From contig DATGZX010000197.1 in assembly GCA_035296965.1 (NCBI GenBank), positions 27,698 to 91,697 of the forward strand: 64,000 nucleotides of DNA. Reading direction: 5' to 3'. A program made the translations under genes and the position numbers. The stretch comes from DATGZX01 sp035296965 (lineage in GTDB: Bacteria; Planctomycetota; Planctomycetia; Gemmatales; Gemmataceae). The notes beneath the pieces were generated by a model. It was not told the origin of the DNA, did no database searches, and was given only the letters and a program-made list of their open reading frames with translations. The stretch's first letter is position 1; each line of letters begins with the position of its first letter. Positions 15,723 to 28,341 of this stretch are shown in pieces.

Positions 15723-17942
15723 TCAAGGGTTCGACGGACCGCTGGCCGTCTTGGCCGGATACGATACTCCAAGCTGTTGAAAGAAGAACGCGAGAATGTC
15801 GGTCTGATGATCGACCGCCTCCCTGAGCCCCATGCCGGGGCCGTGACCGCTGCTGGAACTGACCAACAAAAGAATTGGCGATTTCGAGGACGTAGCAGCT
15901 TGCAATCGAGCGGCCATTTTTCTCGAGTTGCCGGGATCTACACGGCCATCATTGGCGCCCGTGAGAAAGAACACGGCAGGGTAGGCCGTGCCATCCTTGA
16001 CGTGCTGGTACGGAGAATAATCATAGATTGCCTGAAACTGCTGCGCGTCCTTCACCGTCCCATACTCGGGCACGTTGAATGCGCCGTTAGGGTGGCGATC
16101 ATGCAGAAGCATGTCGAATATCCCTACCTGGGCCACCACCGCGCGGAAAAGATCGGGATGCTGCGTTAGCGCGGCCCCCATAAGCAGGCCGCCGTTGCTG
16201 CCGCCCTGGATACCCAGTTTATCCCGGCTCGTGTATTTGCGATCGATCAAATGCTGCGCGCAGGCAGCGAAATCATCGAATACATTCTGCTTGTGGCTCA
16301 GGCTGCCGGCCTTGTGCCATGCTTCGCCGTACTCCGTGCCGCCGCGCAGATTGGCGATCGCCAGGACGCAGCCCTGGTCTAGCCAGATGCGTCGCAGGCT
16401 CGAGAAGCGCGGCGACTGGCTGATGCCGAAGCCGCCGTAACCAGTGAGCAACGTTGGATTGCTTCCGTCTAGCTTGGTACCATTTCGATAAATGAGGTTG
16501 AGGGGCACCTTCGTGCCGTCCTTGGAGGTGGCAAACTCGCGAACCACTTCCGCGTCTCGAAATTCCACCGGGGAGGTGCGGAAAAGCGCTGTGCGCGTCA
16601 CCTTGGCAGTCTCAGGATCAAAGCGATACCACGCCGGTGGGTCAATGAAGGACTCGCTATGGAAGAGGAGTTCATCGTCGCGAGCACCCAGGAGTTGACC
16701 CACGGAAGAAACGGGTTTGGTCGGCACAGTTTGCAGCAGTTTCCCGTCATGATCAAATACGCGAATTTGTGAAGGTCCGCCAACCTGATCGACCACGTAA
16801 AGGCGGGTGCGGCTGGGCACGAAGTTGGCCGTATAACCGGTGGAACTGAGGACCACTCCTTCGATCACCGAATCAGTCTCGGCCACCAGGGTCCGCGCCT
16901 CCGACAGAGAAGGCGTGGCAAGCGGCATGCGCAGGATCTTACCGCGGGGCGCTCCCTTCCGGGCAAACAAGTACAGGGCCTGGTCAGGCCCGAAGGTCGC
17001 CCCACTTATTTGATCCTCGAAACGAGTGAGTTGCAGCCATTTCCCGTCCGGCACCAGAAGGTAATGTGCAAACTCACCGCCGTCGCCATTTGCAACGGTT
17101 GCCAGCACGTAGCGTCCATCCTCGGACGAGCGCAGACCAACCTCGGCGATCCGCGGGAATTCCTTGCCTATGGAATACGCATCTTCGGTGGTCGGCGTAC
17201 CCAGCTTGTGGAAGTACACCTGCTGATAGAAATCGAGATCCGCCTTGGATCGCTCGTCGCCGCGCGGGTAGCGCGTGTAGTAGAAACCCGAGGCATCGGC
17301 GTTCCAGGCGACGCTCCCAGCCGCTGTAGCTCCATTGACACGTGGGATTACGTCGGCAAGTTCCTTGCCGGTCGTCACTTCATAGATATGAACATTCCCC
17401 TCTTCGCTGCCTTTTTCCGACAGTGACACTGCGACCAGCCGGCCATCACGTGAAGGAACGTAGAAGTCGATCGCGGTGGTTCCCTTCGGATCCAGCTTAT
17501 TGGGATCCAGCACGACTCGTTCCGCTTTCGGGTCGTCCGCCGAGGGCATGATAACGAGAAATGGCTGGTTTTTCGGAGGCTCTGACTTCAGCGCAAACAG
17601 CTTGCCGCCGCAGTATTGAAGTGCGCCATACCCGGGCGAGCGATGGGTCATGAGCGTCTGAACGTGTTCGTGCACGGTGGAGAAGGCAGGGTATTGCTCA
17701 AGGATCGCGCGGGTGTGTCGATTCTCCTCGTTTGTCCAGCGCTGGACCGCCGGATCGGAAGCGGTTTCCAGCCACCGGTAATCATCGATCACCTTCACGC
17801 CGTGGAATTCTTCAGCGACTGGCTTCTTGGGCGTTGGAGGTAGCGGCGGGATCGATGGGGCGGCGGCGTCTGTCGCGTCGAGGAAGGTAGACATGATCGC
17901 TATCGTCCAAAGAGCAACGCAGACAAGCCCCAAGCGAACCAT
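15723..17942 (-). CDS. exported prolyl oligopeptidase family serine peptidase (S9A)
   Basis: The 739-aa protein has a signal peptide (residues 1-28), a seven-bladed beta-propeller region (about 95-450) and an alpha/beta-hydrolase catalytic domain. The nucleophile lies in GGSNGG, the acid in 'TGANDGRVDP' and the base in 'SSSSGHGPG'. 'LTGYGGFGIS' and 'ANLRGGTEYGE' are typical S9A oxyanion/substrate motifs. It cleaves short peptides after proline. I chose ATG 17942 over the open frame to 18011 because it begins directly with the signal peptide. It is divergent from an OPT transporter and an S46 dipeptidyl-peptidase, together forming a peptide-use locus. Confidence 0.93.
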   Translation of the reverse strand: MVRLGLVCVALWTIAIMSTFLDATDAAAPSIPPLPPTPKKPVAEEFHGVKVIDDYRWLETASDPAVQRWTNEENRHTRAILEQYPAFSTVHEHVQTLMTHRSPGYGALQYCGGKLFALKSEPPKNQPFLVIMPSADDPKAERVVLDPNKLDPKGTTAIDFYVPSRDGRLVAVSLSEKGSEEGNVHIYEVTTGKELADVIPRVNGATAAGSVAWNADASGFYYTRYPRGDERSKADLDFYQQVYFHKLGTPTTEDAYSIGKEFPRIAEVGLRSSEDGRYVLATVANGDGGEFAHYLLVPDGKWLQLTRFEDQISGATFGPDQALYLFARKGAPRGKILRMPLATPSLSEARTLVAETDSVIEGVVLSSTGYTANFVPSRTRLYVVDQVGGPSQIRVFDHDGKLLQTVPTKPVSSVGQLLGARDDELLFHSESFIDPPAWYRFDPETAKVTRTALFRTSPVEFRDAEVVREFATSKDGTKVPLNLIYRNGTKLDGSNPTLLTGYGGFGISQSPRFSSLRRIWLDQGCVLAIANLRGGTEYGEAWHKAGSLSHKQNVFDDFAACAQHLIDRKYTSRDKLGIQGGSNGGLLMGAALTQHPDLFRAVVAQVGIFDMLLHDRHPNGAFNVPEYGTVKDAQQFQAIYDYSPYQHVKDGTAYPAVFFLTGANDGRVDPGNSRKMAARLQAATSSKSPILLLVSSSSGHGPGMGLREAVDHQTDILAFFFQQLGVSYPAKTASGPSNP

Positions 17943-18109
17943 GGACCGCACCTCCAAGGCAAATGAGCAAACGGGCACTGGTAGCCTAACCGCGTTGCGT
18001 ACGGACGGCAACCGGTTCCGCCCCGAATATCGATCCCGAGATTCTTACCGATTCCGCCGCGTCCGGGCTTGCTTTCTGCCCGGCACACAGCCAATCTAAG
18101 TGGCATTAC

Positions 18110-18115
18110 TATAAT
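18110..18115 (+). promoter_or_regulatory. putative -10 box of the OPT/S46 transcript
   Basis: A perfect TATAAT lies 48 bases upstream of the ATG at 18163 in the divergent gap between the prolyl oligopeptidase and the OPT gene. The -35 position (about 18087-18092, ACAGCC) is poor, so this rests on the -10 alone. Confidence 0.35.
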
Positions 18116-18162
18116 CGTCCCCTGGGACAGCACATCGACGTTCTTGTGCGGGAGCCGTGACG

Positions 18163-20823
<2,661 letters not shown>

Positions 20824-20857
20824 TTCTGCAAGAGTGACAGGATAAGGAAAACTCTCT

Positions 20858-22957
20858 ATGAAAACGCACTGGACCAACCGTTACATCATGGCAACTTCAT
20901 TGGCGGGGGTATTCATGTCTCTGGCCGTGCTGAAGGCCGACGAGGGCATGTGGTTGTTCACGAACCCTCCCCGTAAGCTCCTGAAGGAAAAGTACAACTT
21001 CGACGCCACCGACCAGTGGCTCGAACACGTGCAGAAGTCATCCGTCCGCTTCAATACGGGTGGCTCGGGATCGTTCGTCTCGGCAAACGGCCTGGTGATG
21101 ACGAATCATCATGTCGGCGCCGATTGCCTGCAAAAACTTGGCGACAAAGACCACAACTACTACCGGGACGGTTTCTACGCGAAGACACAAGCCGACGAGA
21201 AAGCCTGCCACGACCTGGAATTGAATGTCCTGATGAGCATCGAGGACGTGACCGAGCGCGTCAGCGCGGCCGTGAAGGGGCTGCCCGCGGAAAAAGCCGC
21301 CGGCGCGCGCCGCAAGATCATGGCGGAAATCGAGAAAGAATCGCTCGATAAGACCGGTTTCCGCAGCGACGTCGTCACGCTCTATCAGGGAGGTCAATAT
21401 CACCTCTACCGGTTCAAGAAATACACCGACGTCCGAGTGGTGTTCGCGCCCGAGCAGCAGATCGCGTTCTTCGGGGGCGACCCCGACAACTTCGAATACC
21501 CCCGCTTCGACCTCGACGTATGCTTTTTCCGGGTCTACGAGAACGACAAGCCGGCTAAGATCGAGCATTATCTGCGCTGGAGCAAGGCGGGAGCCACCAA
21601 AGACGAACTCATTTTTGTATCCGGCCACCCGGGGCGGACCGATCGGTTGGACACGGTTGTCGACTTGGAGTTTCTCCGGGATCGATTTTATCCCTTTGCC
21701 CTGCAGCGTCTCAATCGGATGGAGGTCATGCTGACTGCTTACAGCGCCCGCAGCGACGAGAATGCCCGGCAGGCGAAAGAGCTGCTTTTCGGCGTGCAAA
21801 ACAGCAGGAAGGCGCGCGACGGCGGATTGGCTGGGCTGCTCGACCCAGCCATCATGGCCCAGAAGATGAAAGCGGAAGAAGGCTTTCGCGAAGCCGCTCG
21901 CAACCACCCGGATTTGAAAGACGTGGACTCGGCCTGGAATCAGATCACCGAGGCCGTGAAGACGGAAGCCAAGAATCTCCGGCGCCACACCATGCTTGAA
22001 GGCGCACGCGGTGGAGCGGCGGGCTTTGCGAGCACCTACTTCGCGATTGCGCGAACTCTCTTGCGGGCAGGCGCAGAATACCCCAAGCCCAACGGCGAGC
22101 GTCTGAGAGAATTCCGTGATTCCAATAAGGAGTCGCTGGAACTCGATCTCTTTTCGGATGAGCCGCTCTACGACAGTTATGAGGAGGCGCGGTTGGCGTC
22201 CTCGCTGACATTTCTTTGCAGCCAGCTTGGGTACGGTAACAAAATCGTTCAGCAAGTCCTGGCTGGTAAATCACCCGAAGAGCGCGCCAGCGAACTGATA
22301 AAGGGCACGAAGCTCAAGGACGTGGCTGAGCGCAAACGCCTTTACGAGGGTGGTCTGAAAGCCATCGACGAGTCGAAAGACCCCATGATTCTCCTGGCCA
22401 AGCTCGTTGACCCAGAAGCTCGGGCTTTGCGCAAAATCCAGGAGACTCAGGTGGACGAGGTCAAACGTCAGGCCTACAACCAAATCGCGCGGGCGAAGTA
22501 CGCCCTGGAGGGTTCCAGCACCTATCCTGATGCGACCTTCACCCTGCGGCTGGCATTCGGCGTAGTCAAAGGCTACGAAGAGAACGGCAAGCACATCCCC
22601 TTCGAGACTACCTTTGCCGGCCTCTACGAGCGCGCTCAAGAGCACCACGACAAGCCGCCCTTTGATCTGCCCTCGCGTTGGATCAAAAACAAGGACAAGC
22701 TCGACTTAAGCACGCCCTTCAACTTCGTCTGCACGGCAGACATTATCGGCGGGAATTCAGGCAGTCCCGTTATCAACAAGGAAGCCGAGGTTGTGGGTTT
22801 GATTTTTGATGGCAACATCCAGTCGCTGGTGCTCGACTTCGTTTACACTGAAAAACAAGCGCGTGCCGTCGCGGTACACTCACGGGGCATCGTCGAGGCA
22901 CTCAGAAGTATTTATGATGTTCAATCCTTGGCGGATGAGTTGACCGGAACAAAGTAG
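20858..22957 (+). CDS. S46 family serine dipeptidyl-peptidase, DPP7-like
   Basis: S46 enzymes remove dipeptides from free N-termini in the periplasm. The 699-aa sequence has an N-terminal signal segment (residues 8-27), then 'EGMWLF' and the catalytic His in 'LVMTNHHVGADC' (His85). The Asp-containing 'FFGGDPDNFEYPRFDLDV' and the serine loop 'IIGGNSGSPVINKE' complete the chymotrypsin-like triad. The specificity position in 'GLIFDGNIQS' is Gly, as in DPP7 (DPP11 has Arg there), suggesting a preference for hydrophobic, not acidic, penultimate residues. It follows the OPT transporter by 34 bases, so released dipeptides could be imported directly. Confidence 0.94.
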   Translation: MKTHWTNRYIMATSLAGVFMSLAVLKADEGMWLFTNPPRKLLKEKYNFDATDQWLEHVQKSSVRFNTGGSGSFVSANGLVMTNHHVGADCLQKLGDKDHNYYRDGFYAKTQADEKACHDLELNVLMSIEDVTERVSAAVKGLPAEKAAGARRKIMAEIEKESLDKTGFRSDVVTLYQGGQYHLYRFKKYTDVRVVFAPEQQIAFFGGDPDNFEYPRFDLDVCFFRVYENDKPAKIEHYLRWSKAGATKDELIFVSGHPGRTDRLDTVVDLEFLRDRFYPFALQRLNRMEVMLTAYSARSDENARQAKELLFGVQNSRKARDGGLAGLLDPAIMAQKMKAEEGFREAARNHPDLKDVDSAWNQITEAVKTEAKNLRRHTMLEGARGGAAGFASTYFAIARTLLRAGAEYPKPNGERLREFRDSNKESLELDLFSDEPLYDSYEEARLASSLTFLCSQLGYGNKIVQQVLAGKSPEERASELIKGTKLKDVAERKRLYEGGLKAIDESKDPMILLAKLVDPEARALRKIQETQVDEVKRQAYNQIARAKYALEGSSTYPDATFTLRLAFGVVKGYEENGKHIPFETTFAGLYERAQEHHDKPPFDLPSRWIKNKDKLDLSTPFNFVCTADIIGGNSGSPVINKEAEVVGLIFDGNIQSLVLDFVYTEKQARAVAVHSRGIVEALRSIYDVQSLADELTGTK

Positions 22958-23034
22958 ACCGTAGTCTTCTCTATCCGGCTGCACGTATAACAGTGCTCAG
23001 CGTACGGTCCTGGATCCCATTCCGAGGTGCTCCA

Positions 23035-23664
23035 ATGCAAGGATATGCACGCAGCCTGGCCACACTACTATCGTTGGCCATCCCCTGGACAGCTTGGGGA
23101 AATGATTGTTCGAACCGGACCAAAAGCGTGGTGCCCTTCTACTATCCGGTGGCGGTAGCCTGCATGCCTATAACCTATAACTGCGGGGCAATCCCTTACG
23201 CTCCTTACTACGCTGTTCAGACTCAGCAACCGCCCCTGGCAAACCAAGCCCCAACGCCCGGACGGACTGTGCCCCCTCGCCGTACCTACGCGCCGCCGAC
23301 CGCGGCGCCCCCTTCCACGACCCCCGCGCCGTTGACGGACGCTGTCCCTCCGACCAAGTCAGCGCCACCACCTCCGCCGCAGACACCGGCTGTAACAGAC
23401 ACCGGCAGCTATTACGATACTTACGTCCGTGCTCTGCATAATTCCGAGCGCCGTGAGGGAAGCCGGCCCACTGCGGAGTTCTGGAACCTCACGGAACGCG
23501 ATCTGACGATAAAGGTCGATGGCCAGCGCCACGTCGTGGCAAGACAGAAAAGCTTGCTCGTGGAGGTTCCTCGGCAGTTCATTTGGCAAATCGAGGGACG
23601 CGATCCGCAGAAAGAACAGATCGCCACTGGCGAATCGGCACTGGAACTCGTGATTCGCCGCTGA
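23035..23664 (+). CDS. secreted Pro-rich protein of unknown function
   Basis: From ATG 23035 the 209-aa product has a signal peptide ending near WTAWG. A cysteine/tyrosine-containing segment (about 23-65) follows, then a Pro/Thr/Ala-rich linker (about 70-130) and a compact C-terminal part (about 135-209) with 'FWNLTERDLTIKVDGQRHVVARQKS', split by beta-turns. The linker and C-terminal fold suggest a surface or wall-associated protein; I know no family. A GTG at 22993 is an alternative start that would add 14 residues before the signal peptide. It is co-directional with the S46 gene, 77 bases downstream of it. Confidence 0.6.
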   Translation: MQGYARSLATLLSLAIPWTAWGNDCSNRTKSVVPFYYPVAVACMPITYNCGAIPYAPYYAVQTQQPPLANQAPTPGRTVPPRRTYAPPTAAPPSTTPAPLTDAVPPTKSAPPPPPQTPAVTDTGSYYDTYVRALHNSERREGSRPTAEFWNLTERDLTIKVDGQRHVVARQKSLLVEVPRQFIWQIEGRDPQKEQIATGESALELVIRR

Positions 23665-23684
23665 AGGGCGACGCGCAGACAAGA

Positions 23685-24296
23685 TCAGGGGGATGGCCGC
23701 GGAGTCGGCAAATCCAGATCGCTGGATGGGGCCAAATGCAGCTTCTCGGGGATAATGCGGGGAGGAGAACGATCTAGATGATGGGGCAAAGCGCCATCAA
23801 GTCCCTTGTCGCGAGCTTTCGATGCCGCCGCGTGAGGTAATTCGGCCTTCCGGCCGGCTACTGCACGGGGTACGCCAATCGGCTCGGCCAAGGGAATAGG
23901 TTCGTCGCATGATTCGAGCATGGCATCTTGCCTGGCCGCGCTCGGCTCGGCGGCATGATCGGGGTCTCGGCGCGCTGCGAATCCTCTGGCTTCCCGTCCG
24001 GGACCGTCTGGATTCATCTCCCAGGAAACTTGATAGCGATGGCCGCCAACGGTCAATTCGTCCCCCTTCTTGAGCCGACCCTCGAGAACGCGTACGCCGT
24101 TGATCCGGATGCCGTTCGTGCTGCCCAGATCACGCACGATCAGGTGGTCGCCCACCTGGCCGATGCAGCAGTGTTTCCGCGAGATCTTGCGAGAATCGAT
24201 TTGAATATCACATTCGGGATGCCGGCCGACCAGCATGATGGGTTTGTCCAGCACGATGCTGGGGCCCTCGGTCAAAGCCACGAGATGTGCCGGCAT
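23685..24296 (-). CDS. FHA domain protein
   Basis: The 203-aa protein has a forkhead-associated domain at residues about 5-92, with the pThr-binding signatures 'LVGRHPECDIQI', 'ISRKHCCI' and 'LGSTNGIRING'. It therefore binds phosphothreonine peptides made by Ser/Thr kinases. The remaining roughly 110 residues are low in predicted structure, rich in Ala, Arg and Pro, with no second domain. I chose ATG 24296 because the domain begins right after it; the frame runs further to 24377. It converges with the secreted protein, 20 bases away. The partner kinase is not in the window. Confidence 0.85.
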   Translation of the reverse strand: MPAHLVALTEGPSIVLDKPIMLVGRHPECDIQIDSRKISRKHCCIGQVGDHLIVRDLGSTNGIRINGVRVLEGRLKKGDELTVGGHRYQVSWEMNPDGPGREARGFAARRDPDHAAEPSAARQDAMLESCDEPIPLAEPIGVPRAVAGRKAELPHAAASKARDKGLDGALPHHLDRSPPRIIPEKLHLAPSSDLDLPTPRPSP

Positions 24297-24490
24297 GGAA
24301 CAGCCCACCGAACCGCAGCGACTGTCTAGAGGGGCCCGTCGCCTAGGAATAGTATAGCACGCAGGGGGCCAACGCAATACGCAGTGGCCGAAAGTTAGTG
24401 TGTAATCTACGTTGTATATCGAGTTTAACGAGAAAGATCGTTCTCCTCATCTCCCTCGCACGTCATTTGTGAAGCCATGTGCCGCCGGCT

Positions 24491-27400
24491 CTATTGAACG
24501 CGCGGCTTTGGCGCAGTAGGAAACCAATCTTGCAGGGCGTGCACTGTCACGGGATTGTCCCGGAGTGCCCGACAAGCCTCCACCGCCGCCTGGGCTGCGG
24601 CCAGCGTTGTGATGCACGTGACGCCATGAGCAACAGCTGCCGCCCGGATCTTGCCTTCGTCGGTTCGCGCTCCTTTGCCCTTCGGTGTGTTTATCACTAG
24701 GGCGATTTGGTCGTTTTTCATGTGGTCGATGAGGTTCGGTCGGCCTTCCTGCAGCTTGGGAACATCTTGTACTTTGATCCCCGCCTTTCGTAGCGCCTGC
24801 GCTGTCCCTTGGGTCGACAGCAGCCGATAGCCCAACTCTGCCAACGCCCTGGCAATCGGAATAACTTCCTGCTTGTCACGGTCGGCAACGGATAGGAAGA
24901 TCGCTCCCGATGCCGGCAAAGCGCTGTTGGCGGCAAGTTGACTCTTCGCAAACGCCACTGGAAAGCTCGTGTCGATCCCCATGACTTCGCCGGTAGAGCG
25001 CATCTCCGGGCCCAGAATGATGTCCACGCCTGGAAACTTGTTGAACGGGAATACGCTCTCCTTCACCGAATAATGGCGCGGCACGACCTCCTCACAGAGA
25101 CCCAGCTCATCGAGTGTTTTTCCAACCATGACGAGTGCCGCGTAGCGGGCCAGAGGGATGCCCGTTGCCTTGGAAACAAAGGGAACGGTCCGGCTGGCCC
25201 GCGGGTTGGCCTCCAAGACATAAACCGTGCCGTCTCGGCTTACTGCAAACTGCACGTTCATGAGCCCTTTGACTTTGAGTTCCTTGGCCATTTCCCGCGT
25301 TTGCCGGCGGATTTGTTCGACGACCTCCGCACCGAGGCTGTGGGGTGGGATCACGCAAGCGGAGTCGCCGGAATGAACTCCCGCTTCCTCGATGTGCTGC
25401 ATCACGCCGCCGATGACCGTACGCTTCCCATCGCTGAGGCAATCGACGTCCACCTCCAATGCCGATTCGAGGAACTTATCGATTAACACCGGCTTGCCGG
25501 GAGAGAGCTCGATCGCTCGCCGCACGTAGCGTCCAAGGCTGGCATCGTCGTAGACGATCTCCATGCCTCTGCCGCCCAGCACATAGCTGGGACGGACCAA
25601 AACGGGGTAACCGATGCGCCGAGCGACATGATTGGCCTGCTCCAGATCCAGGGCGATACCACTTGCCGGTTGCTTCAGGCCGAGACGTTCGACGAGCAGC
25701 CCAAAGCGCTCCCTATCCTCGGCGATGTCGATGCTGTCGACGCTCGTTCCAATGATCGGTGCGCCCGCCGCCTCCAGAGCGCGAGCCAGGTTCAAGGGCG
25801 TCTGTCCGCCAAACTGCACGATCAACCCCTTGGGCTGCATCCGGGCACAGATGTTGAGCACGTCTTCCGCAGTCAAGGGCTCGAAAAAGAGGTGATCGCT
25901 CGTGTCGTAGTCGGTCGAGACGGTCTCCGGGTTCGAATTGACCATGATGGTCTCAAAACCTGCTTCTTTCAGCGCGAACGAGGCCTGACAGCAGCAGTAG
26001 TCAAATTCGATTCCCTGGCCGATTCGGTTGGGCCCGCCGCCAAGAATCATGATTCGTTCTTTTGTGGAGGGCGCACGGGTCTCGTCTTCAAAACTAACTG
26101 CGGAGATCACAGGAGCTGCCAAGGAAGAAAGAAGCGAAGAATTCTCTATCGGCCCGTGCTTCTGTCCCCATTTCTCCACGGTCTCCTGGTTTTCCGCTGC
26201 GATCCTTCTGATCGGTGCCTCGTAGGTCGAGTAGTAATAAGGCGTGAAGGCTTCGAATTCAGCAGCACAGGTATCGACGAGCTTGTACACAGGCGTGACG
26301 CCTTTCGATTCGCGTAACTTGCGCACTTCGCTTTCGCTTGCGTGCCAAATGTGGGCCAATTGGCGATCCGAAAATCCATACTGCTTCGCCGTCAGCAGCA
26401 ATGGCGCATCGACCACCTCCAATCCTACGCATGCCTGCAGCTCGTCTTCGAAGTCAACGATTTCCCGAAGATTTTGAAGGAACCAGGGGTCAATCTTGGT
26501 GCGTTGGTAGATATCCTCGACGCTCAGGCCCAGCTTCATCGCATAGCGGATGTACCAGACTCGTTCGGCATTGGGCGTTGCCAGCTTGGCGAAGATTTCC
26601 TCGGGACTAGGTTGCTGGGCCGTGCCCCAACGGTCAGCGCGATCGCAGCCCAGGCCGAATCGGCCGATCTCAAGCCCGCGCAGGGCCTTCTGCAGCGACT
26701 CCTTGAATGTCCTGCCGATGGCCATCGTTTCGCCGACCGATTTCATCTGCGTCGTCAGGGTGGGATCGGCATCAGGGAATTTTTCGAAATTCCAACGCGG
26801 CACCTTGGTGACAACGTAATCAATGGTCGGCTCGAAGCATGCCGGCGTCTCGCGAGTGATGTCATTCCTGAGTTCACTCAGGCGGTAGCCCACTGCCAAC
26901 TTGGCGGCGATCTTGGCAATCGGGAACCCGGTGGCCTTGGATGCGAGTGCACTGGACCGGCTGACGCGCGGGTTCATCTCGATCGCCACCATCTCGCCTG
27001 TATCCGGATTGATGGCAAACTGGATATTACTGCCGCCCGTCTCCACGCCGATCTCACGAATGACGGCAATCGCCGCATCGCGCATCCGTTGGTATTCCTT
27101 GTCCGTGAGCGTCTGCGCGGGCGCTACTGTGATGGAGTCGCCGGTATGGATGCCCATCGGATCGAAATTCTCGATGGAACAGACAATGACGACGTTATCC
27201 GCAAAATCGCGCATCACCTCGAGTTCGAATTCCTTCCAACCGATAACGGACTGCTCGATGAGGACCTCGTTGACGGGGCTGAGGTCCAGGCCCCGCGCGA
27301 TCAGCTCGTTGAATTCCTCACGGTTGTACGCAATGCCGCCGCCAGTGCCGCCCAGTGTAAAACTCGGGCGCAGTACACAGGGCAAACCCACTTGGTCGCG

Positions 27401-27874
27401 GATGGCCTGGGCCTCGGCAAGCGAGCGCGCCACTCCGCTCTCCGGCACGGCAATGCCGATTTTGATCATGGCCGCCTTGAACTTCTCGCGGTCCTCGGCC
27501 TTCTCAATCACATGGGCCTTTGCACCGATCATCTCCACGCCAAACTGCTCCAGCACACCGTGGCGGTACAGTTCCATGGCAGTGTTCAGACCGGTTTGGC
27601 CGCCAAGCGTCGGCAAGATCGCGTCCGGCCGCTCGCGCTCGATGATCTTGGCGACGACATCCCAGGTCACTGGCTCGACGTACGTCCGGTCGGCCATCTC
27701 CGGATCTGTCATGATGGTGGCCGGGTTGGAATTGACCAGAACGACCGTGTATCCCTCTTCGCGCAGTGCTTTGCACGCCTGGGTGCCGCTGTAATCAAAC
27801 TCGCACGCCTGGCCGATAACGATCGGACCAGAGCCGATCAGAAGGATTTTTCGCAAATCTGTACGTTTTGGCAT
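24491..27874 (-). CDS. carB: carbamoyl-phosphate synthase large subunit CarB
   Basis: CarB makes carbamoyl phosphate from bicarbonate, ammonia (channelled from CarA) and 2 ATP, for arginine and pyrimidines. The 1127-aa protein has the duplicated ATP-grasp architecture: the first half starts 'KILLIGSGPIVIGQACEFDYSG' and contains 'SFTLGGTGGGIAYN'; the second starts at about residue 600 with 'MILGGGPNRIGQGIEFDYCC' and contains 'SYVLGGRGMEIVYD'. A C-terminal MGS-like allosteric domain covers about the last 150 residues. It is slightly longer than the ~1075-aa norm. carA is not adjacent on either side. Confidence 0.97.
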   Translation of the reverse strand: MPKRTDLRKILLIGSGPIVIGQACEFDYSGTQACKALREEGYTVVLVNSNPATIMTDPEMADRTYVEPVTWDVVAKIIERERPDAILPTLGGQTGLNTAMELYRHGVLEQFGVEMIGAKAHVIEKAEDREKFKAAMIKIGIAVPESGVARSLAEAQAIRDQVGLPCVLRPSFTLGGTGGGIAYNREEFNELIARGLDLSPVNEVLIEQSVIGWKEFELEVMRDFADNVVIVCSIENFDPMGIHTGDSITVAPAQTLTDKEYQRMRDAAIAVIREIGVETGGSNIQFAINPDTGEMVAIEMNPRVSRSSALASKATGFPIAKIAAKLAVGYRLSELRNDITRETPACFEPTIDYVVTKVPRWNFEKFPDADPTLTTQMKSVGETMAIGRTFKESLQKALRGLEIGRFGLGCDRADRWGTAQQPSPEEIFAKLATPNAERVWYIRYAMKLGLSVEDIYQRTKIDPWFLQNLREIVDFEDELQACVGLEVVDAPLLLTAKQYGFSDRQLAHIWHASESEVRKLRESKGVTPVYKLVDTCAAEFEAFTPYYYSTYEAPIRRIAAENQETVEKWGQKHGPIENSSLLSSLAAPVISAVSFEDETRAPSTKERIMILGGGPNRIGQGIEFDYCCCQASFALKEAGFETIMVNSNPETVSTDYDTSDHLFFEPLTAEDVLNICARMQPKGLIVQFGGQTPLNLARALEAAGAPIIGTSVDSIDIAEDRERFGLLVERLGLKQPASGIALDLEQANHVARRIGYPVLVRPSYVLGGRGMEIVYDDASLGRYVRRAIELSPGKPVLIDKFLESALEVDVDCLSDGKRTVIGGVMQHIEEAGVHSGDSACVIPPHSLGAEVVEQIRRQTREMAKELKVKGLMNVQFAVSRDGTVYVLEANPRASRTVPFVSKATGIPLARYAALVMVGKTLDELGLCEEVVPRHYSVKESVFPFNKFPGVDIILGPEMRSTGEVMGIDTSFPVAFAKSQLAANSALPASGAIFLSVADRDKQEVIPIARALAELGYRLLSTQGTAQALRKAGIKVQDVPKLQEGRPNLIDHMKNDQIALVINTPKGKGARTDEGKIRAAAVAHGVTCITTLAAAQAAVEACRALRDNPVTVHALQDWFPTAPKPRVQ

Positions 27875-28341
27875 ATTCCCAGGTTCCGAGTAAACGATCG
27901 TGGACTAGTGGCAGACGGTGCATAATCTTGGCTACATCTTATTGGAGTCCGTTGCCTATCCAAGAGGTGCTCTCTTGAATCGCGTCGCCTAAGCACAAGG
28001 CAGATCACTGGTTATGCCGGCATGGATCGAAGAGCTCTGGTCGCTGTTGAGCAGGAGCGTCCAGCGGCTATCCACGCTGGCTCCTTTGTGTCGCTTATTT
28101 TAGACGATTGGCGAAGCGTTGGTGGGTGAGAGCGGGCCTGGCACAAAATCTCCAAGGATGGAGAATCAACCTGTTTGACGGCAATTCTCCGGATCTCGGC
28201 TTACCATCACATTTGCGCAGCCGCATTGGCTGTCATCAGCCCGAGGTCGAGCTTGCATTTCTCAGCCAGGTCGACTGGAGGGAGCATGTCATCGACGCGT
28301 TCTGGAGAATCGGGGAATTCTCCTTGCAAAAACGACCGGGG
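27875..28341. other. intergenic region upstream of carB, no gene seen
   Basis: About 470 bases lie between the carB start and the stop of the phosphatase gene upstream on the same strand. A plus-strand ORF at 28108-28455 overlaps the phosphatase in antisense and has no protein-like pattern. The region presumably carries the carB promoter and leader; no terminator hairpin or recognisable riboswitch was found. Confidence 0.3.

Noticed and set aside
21038..22255. Minus-strand ORF of 405 aa
   Set aside because: It is antisense to the S46 peptidase, which has its catalytic triad in place.
26342..27925. Long plus-strand ORF of 527 aa
   Set aside because: It is antisense to carB, which has clear family motifs over the whole length; GC-rich codon bias leaves the opposite frame open.
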